In this document: positions 34,268 through 41,500 of the stretch, piece by piece
How the letters are laid out: every line of letters begins with the position of its first letter
How positions within the stretch are numbered: the first letter of the stretch is position 1
Assembly (NCBI RefSeq): GCF_029960115.1
Contig: NZ_JASCOZ010000013.1
Span: forward strand, 1-48,151
From: Stenotrophomonas sp. PS02289
GTDB lineage: Bacteria; Pseudomonadota; Gammaproteobacteria; Xanthomonadales; Xanthomonadaceae
Reading direction: 5' to 3'
Length of the DNA stretch: 48,151 nt
Made by a program: the position numbers and the translations under genes
Notes under the pieces: generated by a model
What the model was told of the DNA's origin: nothing
The model's database searches: none
What the model saw: only the letters and a program-made list of their open reading frames with translations

Positions 34268-34705
34268 TCAAATGCGCCGTCTTCGGTTGGGTATCCCTGC
34301 CCCCCAGCAGAATCCAACCGCAGAAATGAGTCCGATGACAGCCCCATGCATCGCAGTGCGACCCGCTGACTGCAGGGCTACCGCTAGCGCATACCCCTGA
34401 TCCAGCATCTGAGGCCAGTAATTGAGCCAACCATTGAAGCCGCCCAGTAGCATTGCCCCTGCCAATACGCCAGACGCACAGATCAGGATGGCTGTAAGCC
34501 TTTGACGCCTACGCAACCAGATGACGAGGGGAACACCGACGATCGCCGCAGCCAGGCTGCCAATCACGAAAGCAATCGGCCAGGCGAGCCACATCCCCAG
34601 GTATTTGTATCCGGGATCGCCTAACAGCGCGATGCCAACCACCATGGCGCAACAGGTACCGCTGGCGAGCACCCCGACTACCAACGGACGTCGATTTCTA
34701 TTCAT
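34268..34705 (-). CDS. Small integral membrane protein
   Basis: 145 residues with four predicted membrane helices: PLVVGVLASGTCCAMVVGIALLG, LGMWLAWPIAFVIGSLAAAIVGVPLVIWL, AILICASGVLAGAMLLGGF and AMHGAVIGLISAVGFCWGAGI. The ends are Arg-rich (MNRNRR, NRRRRI). ATG 34705 follows a GGGAGAGG Shine-Dalgarno. Small four-helix proteins next to Rhs loci are often immunity proteins against membrane-active or periplasmic toxins, but no homology was recognised. Confidence 0.7.
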   Translation of the reverse strand: MNRNRRPLVVGVLASGTCCAMVVGIALLGDPGYKYLGMWLAWPIAFVIGSLAAAIVGVPLVIWLRRRQRLTAILICASGVLAGAMLLGGFNGWLNYWPQMLDQGYALAVALQSAGRTAMHGAVIGLISAVGFCWGAGIPNRRRRI

Positions 34706-34728
34706 CGCCTCTCCCTTCCTAAATGCCA

Positions 34729-34923
34729 CTACCACGCCCCGATGCACTCCCACTCCCCGGGCCCCATCTCGTTGGTACGGCTGCACGTGTTGGTTCCGGG
34801 CCGGAAGTACTTGAAACTCAACTTATAGCGCTCGGGAGAGGATGACCCGTAAAAAACCTTCACCCTGTTGTCCTGCGTCCCAATGTTCGAGTTCTCGGGG
34901 CCGCCCACAGATCTTCTGGGCAT
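34729..34923 (-). CDS. Small protein, possibly remnant
   Basis: 64 residues: PENSNIGTQDNRVKVFYGSS, SPERYKLSFKYFRPGTNTC, and MGPGEWECIGAW at the C-terminus. AGGAG lies 6 bases before ATG 34923. It has no signal peptide and two cysteines near the end. It sits between the TPR-like and membrane genes with 17- and 23-base gaps. It could be a real small protein or the tail of a displaced toxin module. Confidence 0.45.
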   Translation of the reverse strand: MPRRSVGGPENSNIGTQDNRVKVFYGSSSPERYKLSFKYFRPGTNTCSRTNEMGPGEWECIGAW

Positions 34924-34940
34924 CTGCTGCTCCTATGCAC

Positions 34941-35450
34941 TCATGACCCAGCGTCAACCATAAGCTGTTCCTTGGTGCGCACTCCACCGGGCAGATAGCA
35001 TCGATAGCCGTCCGCGACCAGCCGGCAGTGCGCGATCGCCTCCTCATTCCGTGCTAGCTGAATCAACGCGCCAGCAAGATGCATTCTTGATGCGTCAGAG
35101 TAGTACCCGAAACCTTCGGCCTCGCCCAACTCCACCGCACGCAGGAACGAAGACGCGGCGTCCTCGACGCGGCCATCCCGCCACTGTGCCAGGCCCAAGT
35201 GGAATCTATCGGCCGGCTCCCAGTCGCCTGACGCGACAAGCAGTTCCAGATCGGCGATCTGACGCCCTCTCGCTCCGGCGCTGGCGTAGACCTCTGCACG
35301 AGCGCGCAGTCCGGCACGCATCGTCGCTCCATGAGCAACAAGCGCGTCACATAGCGCGAGCGCCGCGGGGAGCTCACCGACGGTACTCAGCCTCACGATC
35401 TCCCCGAGCGCACCATCGAGTTCAGCCTCATTGACTGGCAATCGCTTCAC
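34941..35450 (-). CDS. TPR-like helical repeat protein
   Basis: 169 residues from GTG 35450 with a strong AAGGAG Shine-Dalgarno. Alpha-helical repeats are visible: LSTVGELPAALALCDALVAHG, LRARAEVYASAGARGRQIADLELLVASGD, FHLGLAQWRDGRVEDAASSFLRAVELGEAEG and LAGALIQLARNEEAIAHCRLVADGY, each of about 34 residues with the A/G pattern of tetratricopeptide repeats. No export signal, so cytoplasmic. It heads the minus-strand unit that runs to 32723. TPR-type proteins occur as immunity or chaperone proteins near polymorphic toxins; the role here is not established. Confidence 0.7.
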   Translation of the reverse strand: MKRLPVNEAELDGALGEIVRLSTVGELPAALALCDALVAHGATMRAGLRARAEVYASAGARGRQIADLELLVASGDWEPADRFHLGLAQWRDGRVEDAASSFLRAVELGEAEGFGYYSDASRMHLAGALIQLARNEEAIAHCRLVADGYRCYLPGGVRTKEQLMVDAGS

Positions 35451-35519
35451 CGCCTGCTCCTTTCACCGTCTACAACGACAATCCGGCGATGCTGCTTTCC
35501 GGCCCTATCCATGCAAATG

Positions 35520-35882
35520 CTACATGAAGGGAGAGAATCCACCTGAAGCCCCGGAACAGAACTCAACCATGTATTTCCCACCCCCGCCCTTTACCCCGTG
35601 TCCGGGCAATATCAGAGGAAAAAACCTCACCTCATGCCCGCCCGAAACGCTCGTTATGCGCACCTCGTAGTTCTGCGGATTGGAAAGAAAGCTGCTCTGA
35701 GCCCCCTTCACCTTTGGATGCTCTACTGGGAGGATGTTCCTCGAAAAGTCGGCATAGGCCACCTCCACAGCATTCACTAATGCGAGCCTTCCATCGGAGC
35801 ATCGATCTGCGTCTTGAGCAGCTCCGGCAGCGGACGACTCGGCCGCAAGAAGGAGTACTGCCACATGGAGAATTGCATTCAT
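35520..35882 (-). CDS. Small exported protein of unknown function
   Basis: 120 residues from ATG 35882, with a signal peptide of about 22 residues (MNAILHVAVLLLAAESSAAGAA). The mature part has RCSDGRLALVNAVEVAYADFSRNILPVEHPKVKGAQSSFLSNP, then YEVRITSVSGGHEVRFFPL, a Gly-rich VKGGGGKYMVEFCSG turn and two cysteines. A single domain of about 95 residues with a lead helix and beta-strands is suggested. In-frame ATGs upstream would hide the signal. Probably periplasmic; family unknown. Confidence 0.62.
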   Translation of the reverse strand: MNAILHVAVLLLAAESSAAGAAQDADRCSDGRLALVNAVEVAYADFSRNILPVEHPKVKGAQSSFLSNPQNYEVRITSVSGGHEVRFFPLILPGHGVKGGGGKYMVEFCSGASGGFSPFM

Positions 35883-35950
35883 TACGCACCTCATTCTGCG
35901 GTGGGCGCATACACGTTGCGCTCGGCCTTGGATCAGGATCGATCGAGGCA

Positions 35951-36508
35951 CTACTGATCCAACCCTTGCCGAGTGACCCCAGCGATCATCGTCGCACCAT
36001 CCTCAAGCACCTTGATCGCGTTCTTCACATCCAGCGATGAAGGGGTGCCAGGTTGAACACCTACGAAGTCCGCCACTTCACACCTGGAGAAGTAAGCATC
36101 ATAAGTATCTGACAAACCAGCATGAAAGCGGGCGTTACTCCCCGAGACTGTCCTGAAGAGATCAGTCAGCAAGTTCCAGATGTCAATCATCAGCTCAGGA
36201 TCAACACTGGAAGATTCCCGCAGTGACCGCAATGCTGCATCGACATTGAAGAAGGACTGATCCCCGACCCTCACACCCCCAGCTGGTAAGTCTGCGCTCG
36301 ACATGAGGGTCGGCCAGTCTTCGGCGACCAAAACACCTTGTTCATTGCTCCAAAAGAAGTCGCCGGCATCCGATGACTCCCACAAGAACCAAGCTTCTTC
36401 ACCATTTACGCAAAGCCTGACCGGGAAGACCTCGCGTTCATCAGCAGAATTCACGTTCAGCAGAGCCCCCTGGGCCTTGATTGGAGCTTCGCTTACAGGG
36501 CAGTACAA
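35951..36508 (-). CDS. Protein of unknown function, immunity-like context
   Basis: Up to 185 residues if TTG 36508 is used; no ATG start with a good Shine-Dalgarno exists, so the N-terminus is uncertain. An in-frame stop lies about ten codons upstream. Features: FPVRLCVNGEEAWFLWESSDAGDFFW (Trp/acid-rich strand pair), MIDIWNLLTDLFRTV helix, and a C-terminal NAIKVLEDGATMIAGVTR. Acidic and cytoplasmic. It resembles small acidic immunity proteins in composition only; no family recognised. Confidence 0.55.
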   Translation of the reverse strand: MYCPVSEAPIKAQGALLNVNSADEREVFPVRLCVNGEEAWFLWESSDAGDFFWSNEQGVLVAEDWPTLMSSADLPAGGVRVGDQSFFNVDAALRSLRESSSVDPELMIDIWNLLTDLFRTVSGSNARFHAGLSDTYDAYFSRCEVADFVGVQPGTPSSLDVKNAIKVLEDGATMIAGVTRQGLDQ

Positions 36509-36572
36509 AAGTTGGACCGAAACTGACCAACTTCGTCACACGACGGCGAACTTGGTAGCTGCGCCGGAGCAC

Positions 36573-37034
36573 TCACATCTTTCCGCTGGCTTTGCAGGAC
36601 CCCAGAGACGCAAGAATCTCGACGTCGGCAAACTCTTCAGCCATCTGAAGTGCAGATGTCCCTCCAATTCCTGCACTGCAGGGGTCTGCCCCTGCGCGTA
36701 AGAGGATAGAAATCATCTCCTGATTCTTGGTCCTGACAGCCCATAGAAGCGCAGTGTTTCCTCCTCCATCGACAGATTCAACATCCGCACCATTCTCCAA
36801 TAGCCACTGAACCGCCACTTTGCGCTTTCTTGCAGCGCTGAACGGCAGCGGACGCCATCCATCCAAACGTGTGCTGTTAACGTCCGCACCGTCGGCAAGG
36901 GCTCTTCTCATCTGGGCGGCGTCGTCTGACATGAGTGAGTCGTAGAAGTTCTGACTTGCTGTAGATTGGCTACACCCAAGGCAAGCCAGGATGAGTGAGA
37001 GGAGAAGCGTCTGATTTAAACATCTTACGTTCAC
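36573..37034 (-). CDS. Ankyrin-repeat lipoprotein
   Basis: 153 residues from GTG 37034. Signal peptide with lipobox CLGC (cleavage before Cys21). About three ankyrin repeats follow: AQMRRALADGADVNSTRLDGWRPL, KRKVAVQWLLENGADVESVDGGGNTALLWAV and NQEMISILLRAGADPCSAGIGGTSALQMAEEF, with the canonical G-A-D-V and T-A-L motifs. It would be anchored in the periplasm. Ankyrin lipoproteins are recurrent immunity partners of polymorphic toxins and of catalases; the Rhs context favours immunity here (inference). Confidence 0.8.
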   Translation of the reverse strand: MNVRCLNQTLLLSLILACLGCSQSTASQNFYDSLMSDDAAQMRRALADGADVNSTRLDGWRPLPFSAARKRKVAVQWLLENGADVESVDGGGNTALLWAVRTKNQEMISILLRAGADPCSAGIGGTSALQMAEEFADVEILASLGSCKASGKM

Positions 37035-37175
37035 TGTTTCGGCTCAAGTTGAAGATGCATCAACCTATGCACTTTACGTTCGCCACCGCACCCCTGCTTC
37101 AAGCAAGAGCTACTGGAAGCTCTGACATGCTTACGAAATCGTGGCTGGTCCACTCACCTATCCCAGAGCCCCCTC

Positions 37176-37616
37176 TCATTCCCGACACATTTCATTAGCT
37201 TTTGCTATCACTCTCTGATGTGCCTGATACCTCACAAGCCTTTCCCCAAGGCCTGCGCAAACAGGACGTTCATCTTCGCGCCACGGATATATCATCAGAT
37301 TTCCACGCCGCTCGACACCGTCCAAATAGAGGACCGCACAGTTCCCTGTGTTCATTTGAATTTTTATTGATCGAGATCGGCCCTCAACGTAGTCCAATCC
37401 ACTACCCGTCCACCTATCAACCCCGTGACGCATCTCATTGTAGAACAGACCACTCAAATCGCTATATATCGGCTTGGCCTCCAGCTCCGGCCTAATACCA
37501 TCGTCTTCACATCCAGCCAAGCCTGAAAAGCAAGCCATGACCAGGATCACCACCCTACCTGCCGATAACGACAAGCGGGAGCAGCGCATCACTGAAGCAA
37601 TGACCGATCCTCGCAT
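37176..37616 (-). CDS. Lipoprotein of unknown function, putative orphan immunity protein
   Basis: 146 residues from ATG 37616 (GAGGAAG Shine-Dalgarno), with a long signal segment (VVILVMACFSGLAGC) ending in a LAGC lipobox. The mature part of about 110 residues has SDLSGLFYNEMRHGVDRWTGSGLDYV, a strand pair SIKIQMNTGNCAVLYLDGVERRGNLMIYPW and a C-terminal helix RYQAHQRVIAKANEMCRE. It lies 23 bases after a decayed toxin tail that itself follows an Rhs fragment, so it may be the immunity gene of a lost toxin tip. Confidence 0.65.
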   Translation of the reverse strand: MRGSVIASVMRCSRLSLSAGRVVILVMACFSGLAGCEDDGIRPELEAKPIYSDLSGLFYNEMRHGVDRWTGSGLDYVEGRSRSIKIQMNTGNCAVLYLDGVERRGNLMIYPWREDERPVCAGLGERLVRYQAHQRVIAKANEMCRE

Positions 37617-37639
37617 AACACTTCCTCAGTCAAATCCAT

Positions 37640-37729
37640 TCATGAGAACGGGAGGGATACTCTGCCTTTCGGTATGAAGTAGTACTTCGCCCCTTCAAGA
37701 AGCATCCACCAATAGAAGTGGCCCTTGGA
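37640..37729 (-). pseudogene. Remnant C-terminal tail of a toxin module
   Basis: Open for only 30 codons between stops: KGHFYWWMLLEGAKYYFIPK followed by GRVSLPFS and stop. No start codon suits it, and the composition looks like the end of a larger protein. It lies between the displaced Rhs fragment (37755-37970) and the lipoprotein gene at 37176-37616, on the same strand. I read it as the surviving tail of a displaced Rhs toxin tip; function lost. Confidence 0.4.
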
Positions 37730-37754
37730 CTATCGCTCAACTGCAAGCGAATGA

Positions 37755-37970
37755 CTAATCGGGGTACAGCTCCACAGAGACGCCAAACCCGGTCCTTGCC
37801 AATTCCACGTCCCAGATCCGCCCGGGTCGGTAATTGCGGTCCACCGGGCGAATCAACTGGCGGCCGTTTCCGTAGTTCCAGCCGATGGCCGACCCGAATG
37901 GGACGTACATCAACTGGTTCACCACCACATCACCATGGACTCGGATGATTGCCCCGCGTGTGCCGCCCAA
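37755..37970 (-). pseudogene. Displaced Rhs/YD-repeat fragment
   Basis: The translation VVVNQLMYVPFGSAIGWNYG and the following NGRQLIRPVDRNYRP segment match the intact rhs protein (VVVNNLMYAPFGPATGWNYG). At DNA level 37810-37928 aligns to 39884-40002 without gaps, roughly 85 percent by eye. The homology breaks on both sides, and the flanks are unrelated. It comes from the middle of the YD-repeat region, not the C-terminal core, so it is a recombination leftover rather than a normal orphan tip. Confidence 0.8.
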
Positions 37971-38116
37971 ACCTTGAAGGAGCCGAAGCCTGGATCCTTT
38001 TACCTTTCCTCAGCAACCAGTGGAACTCTTGCGACGCTGCGTGACTCTCGCACAACCACTGCAATCCACAGAACCACGCCGAATGGTACGACGAAGTTGA
38101 GCCCTACCTCATCGGG

Positions 38117-38524
38117 CTACGTCCCTGGGTAAATATCGAAGGCAAGGTCGATCTTCAGCTCGCTCAACACCCTTGATAGATCGCTAGTCACGTAGAAACC
38201 CGAGTTCCGGGACGAGAACCAACCAACAAAGCACTCAACGCGCCCACCAGTGCTACTCAATTGACGCAAATAGTCACCATTCCCTAGCAGTCTCTCAGTC
38301 AGTTTGCCAAGTGACTCTTCAAAAGAGCCGTTCACAGGCCACTCGTGAGTCCAGTATGTCTCCGCTCTCTGCCCGCCGATCACACTCCCTTTTGGCGTGA
38401 CCTTCTCGTCGCCTGCACTGTACGAAACGTCAGGCACCAAACCTAGTGCATCAGTGATCTCCTCGCTTCGCAGATTTGGGTGCACAATCCTGAGAGATAT
38501 CCGGAATCGCGTTGAGTTGTTCAC
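38117..38524 (-). CDS. DUF4279-like immunity protein for the Rhs toxin tip
   Basis: 135 residues. The N-terminal RFRISLRIVHPNLRSEEITDALGLVPDVSYSAGDE pattern (strand, then EITxxLGLxPxxxxxxGD) is that of DUF4279, a family often found as immunity protein beside polymorphic toxins. WTHEWPVNGSFEESLGKLTERLL and a final strand-helix (SGFYVTSDLSRVLSELKIDLAFDIY) complete the domain. The GTG start (38524) overlaps the rhs stop codon in a GTGA junction, so it is translationally coupled to the toxin. No export signal: it acts in the cytoplasm, implying a cytoplasmic toxin target. Confidence 0.8.
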   Translation of the reverse strand: MNNSTRFRISLRIVHPNLRSEEITDALGLVPDVSYSAGDEKVTPKGSVIGGQRAETYWTHEWPVNGSFEESLGKLTERLLGNGDYLRQLSSTGGRVECFVGWFSSRNSGFYVTSDLSRVLSELKIDLAFDIYPGT

Positions 38525-41500
38525 TTTAGATACTCCTCAATCGAGCCTTGCCCGCTAGCTTCACCACCCTCATTGATCCAGACGCCTCCATCAGGGCTAA
38601 TGCCTACCCAGTCCCTTGGCCCGGCATTAACGCCACGCTTGATGTCATGGACATCTTCTGTACTCAACCCTGGCCATTGATCAATCGGCTTTGTCCCGGT
38701 AGGACAGTCATCAGGGCGCTGTTCACGCGAAGGCTTGGCTCCTTTGCCATGCTTCTTGCTGAAGTGAGCTTGGACGATCCACGGCGCAGCCAGCGCAAGT
38801 GAACTCAACATTCCGGGAAGGTCAACGATCCGGATGCCACCAAACGAGGGAGGTGGAGAGTAGTGACCAGTGTACCCGGAATCAGTAACAGGATAACCGT
38901 CAGGATCCGACCAGACCGCACCCGTTGAGGACGGAGGCGTAAGTACAATCCGACTCCTCGTCTGAAGCCCCCAGGGATCTGCGGCACTGTTTGGGACACT
39001 TCCAACATATGCAAAAGTGCTAATCCCACCCCTCAGCCCAATCGGATCACTCTGCGAGTAGCGCCCCGCCGCCGGGTCATACTCCCGCTGATAGTTGTAG
39101 AACAGCCCACTCGCATCGGTCGCCTGCTGCCCCGGGAACCGCAGCGACAGATCAAACGCCACCCCATCGCCATCCGGATCGCTGTTCGGAGCCTGGTTAC
39201 CAAACACCTCGCTCTTGTTGCTCCACTCCCAGATGCTCAGGTTGCGCACCGGGTCAATCACCACCCGCGGGGTGCCGAGGTGGTCGGGCTGGATGTACGC
39301 CACTTCCGGCACACCGGCGGCCGGCGCATTGATCAATGCGACCGGATAGTTGTCCAGCCAGATTGCCTGCTGAAGTAGTTGCCCGGTGCTGCCGTAGTTG
39401 CCAAGCCATTGGCCGGCTTCGTCGTACACGGTGAGCTGGGCACTGCCGCCAGTAGGCTCGCGCTGGATGCGCTCACCACGGTGGTTGTACAGGTAGCTTT
39501 CCAGCACTGCCCCACCCTGCTTGGCTTGCCGCAGGCGATTGGCGTCGCTGTACACGTACTCACGGCTGCCGATGCTGGTGGTGTTGCCGGCTGCATCGTG
39601 GTCGCGGGCTTCCCCGCCCACACCGGTCAGGCGATGGCTACCAGGGGCGTACGTATACACCTGGGTGCCGGCATTGCTGGTCATCCCCATTCGGTTACCG
39701 GTGGGGTCGTAGTCATAAGCCTCGATGACCGTGCCGGTGGGGCCGTCCTTGGTCTGGGTGAGCCGGCCCATGCTGTCGTAGCCGAACTGCGCCAGCGAAG
39801 AGCCCCCGTCCGCGGTCTTGAGCTCGGTGATGGCTCCCACAGGGTCGTACGTGAACCCGAGCGACAGGCCATCCTGGCCCACATCCCAGATCCGCTCGGG
39901 ACGGTAGTTGCGGTCCACCGGACGAATCAGCTGGCGACCGTCGCCGTAGTTCCAGCCGGTAGCCGGCCCGAACGGGGCGTACATCAGGTTGTTCACCACC
40001 ACCCGACGGGACTGGCCCGGGCGGGTGAGACCGATTTCGCTGACGCGCCCGAGGCTGTCGCGCACGTAGTCAGCAACGCTGCCGTCCGGATAGGTCAGCA
40101 ACTGCAGTCGGCCACCAATGTTGTATGCATAGCGCAAGGTGCTTGACACGCCGTTGACAGTCTGCACCTTGCGGGTCATCTGGCCTAAGCGGTCGTAGCA
40201 GTACGTGGTGCTGCCGCCGGCATGCTGCACCTGGGCCACGCGGCCTTTGTGGAAGCGCTCATTGCTGCCGCACACGGCCGGAGCAGTGTCGTAGCTGTAG
40301 CCGACGTTGAGATTCGGATTGGGGTAACTGATGCCGGTGAGCCGATTCAGCGCGTCGTAGTGATGCAGCACCTGCACGCCACGCGCGTCGGTGCGCACGG
40401 TGAGGTTGCCGGCCGCATCACGGGCCATGGCGGTGTTGCCGCTGTCCGGGCTGTTCTGGGCGATGAGGTCGCCGAAGCCGTTGTAGGTGTAGGTGGTGTT
40501 CAGGCCCTTGGGGTCGGTGACCTGGGTGACCTGGTCCAGCGCGTTGTAGGTGCTCTCGATCTGCGCATTGAAGCCGGCGATGTCCTGCACGGTGTGCGAC
40601 AACCGGTTGAGTGCGTCGTACCGGTGGCTGGTGCTGCGCGCCAAGGCGTCGATCACGCTGGACGGATTGCCTTCGGGATCGTAGCCGAAGGCCGTTTCGT
40701 GGTTGTTGGCATCGCGCAGCACGGTCAGCTGCCCCAGCGTGTTGTAGATGCGGCTGAGGGTGCGGCGCAGGCTGCCGGTGGTATCAGCGGTGTCCTCGCG
40801 CAGGCGGTTGCCGGCGTTGTCCAAGGTGTAGTGGATGGAGTTGCCGGTGTTGTCCTCGATATCGGTCAGGCGCTGGGCGGCATCGTAGATGTAGGTAATG
40901 CTGCTGCCGTCGGGTTCGCGGATCTTCTGGACCTGGCCGGTGGGCCAGTAGTCGATCAAGGTGGTGCGGTTCTCACCGGGCATCGCCGGATTGACACGGA
41001 TGGCGACCGGCCAGCCGCGCGGGTGATACTCGTACTCGGTGATCACGGCGTTGCTGTCGGCGACCTGCAGCGGGCGGCCCAATGCGTCGTAGCGCAGCGT
41101 GAGCGTGGTATGTCCCAGCCCGTTGGTGATGCTGTGCAGGTCGCCCTTGCGGAACTCGCAAGCACCGGTACTGGCCGGCCCGCAGTTTGGACCATCCACC
41201 GGATAGTACTCGTAGCTAACGATGTCGTTGACATCATTGCGCGGTCCGTTGACCTGCTTGAGCAGGCCCAGCACCGGGCAGCTGCCACCAGCAGTCACGT
41301 CCGCCGCTTCGCAGTAGCTGAAGGTGGTGGTACGGACCTCATTACTGACCAGATCGCGCACCACAACGCTGGTTGGCTGCAGGCGCGCATTGCGGATCGT
41401 GCGCGTTTCGCGGTTGCCAATGCGGCTGTACACCACGCGGTTGCTGCCGGTGAGCGTGTGGGTTTCGGTGATGCGCTGGGCCGCCAGGCCAACCGCCTCG

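Noticed and set aside
37929..38116. Hydrophobic frame on the minus strand (FVVPFGVVLWIAVVV) between DUF4279 and the Rhs fragment
   Set aside because: It looks like a membrane segment but no start codon with a Shine-Dalgarno exists; possible remnant only.
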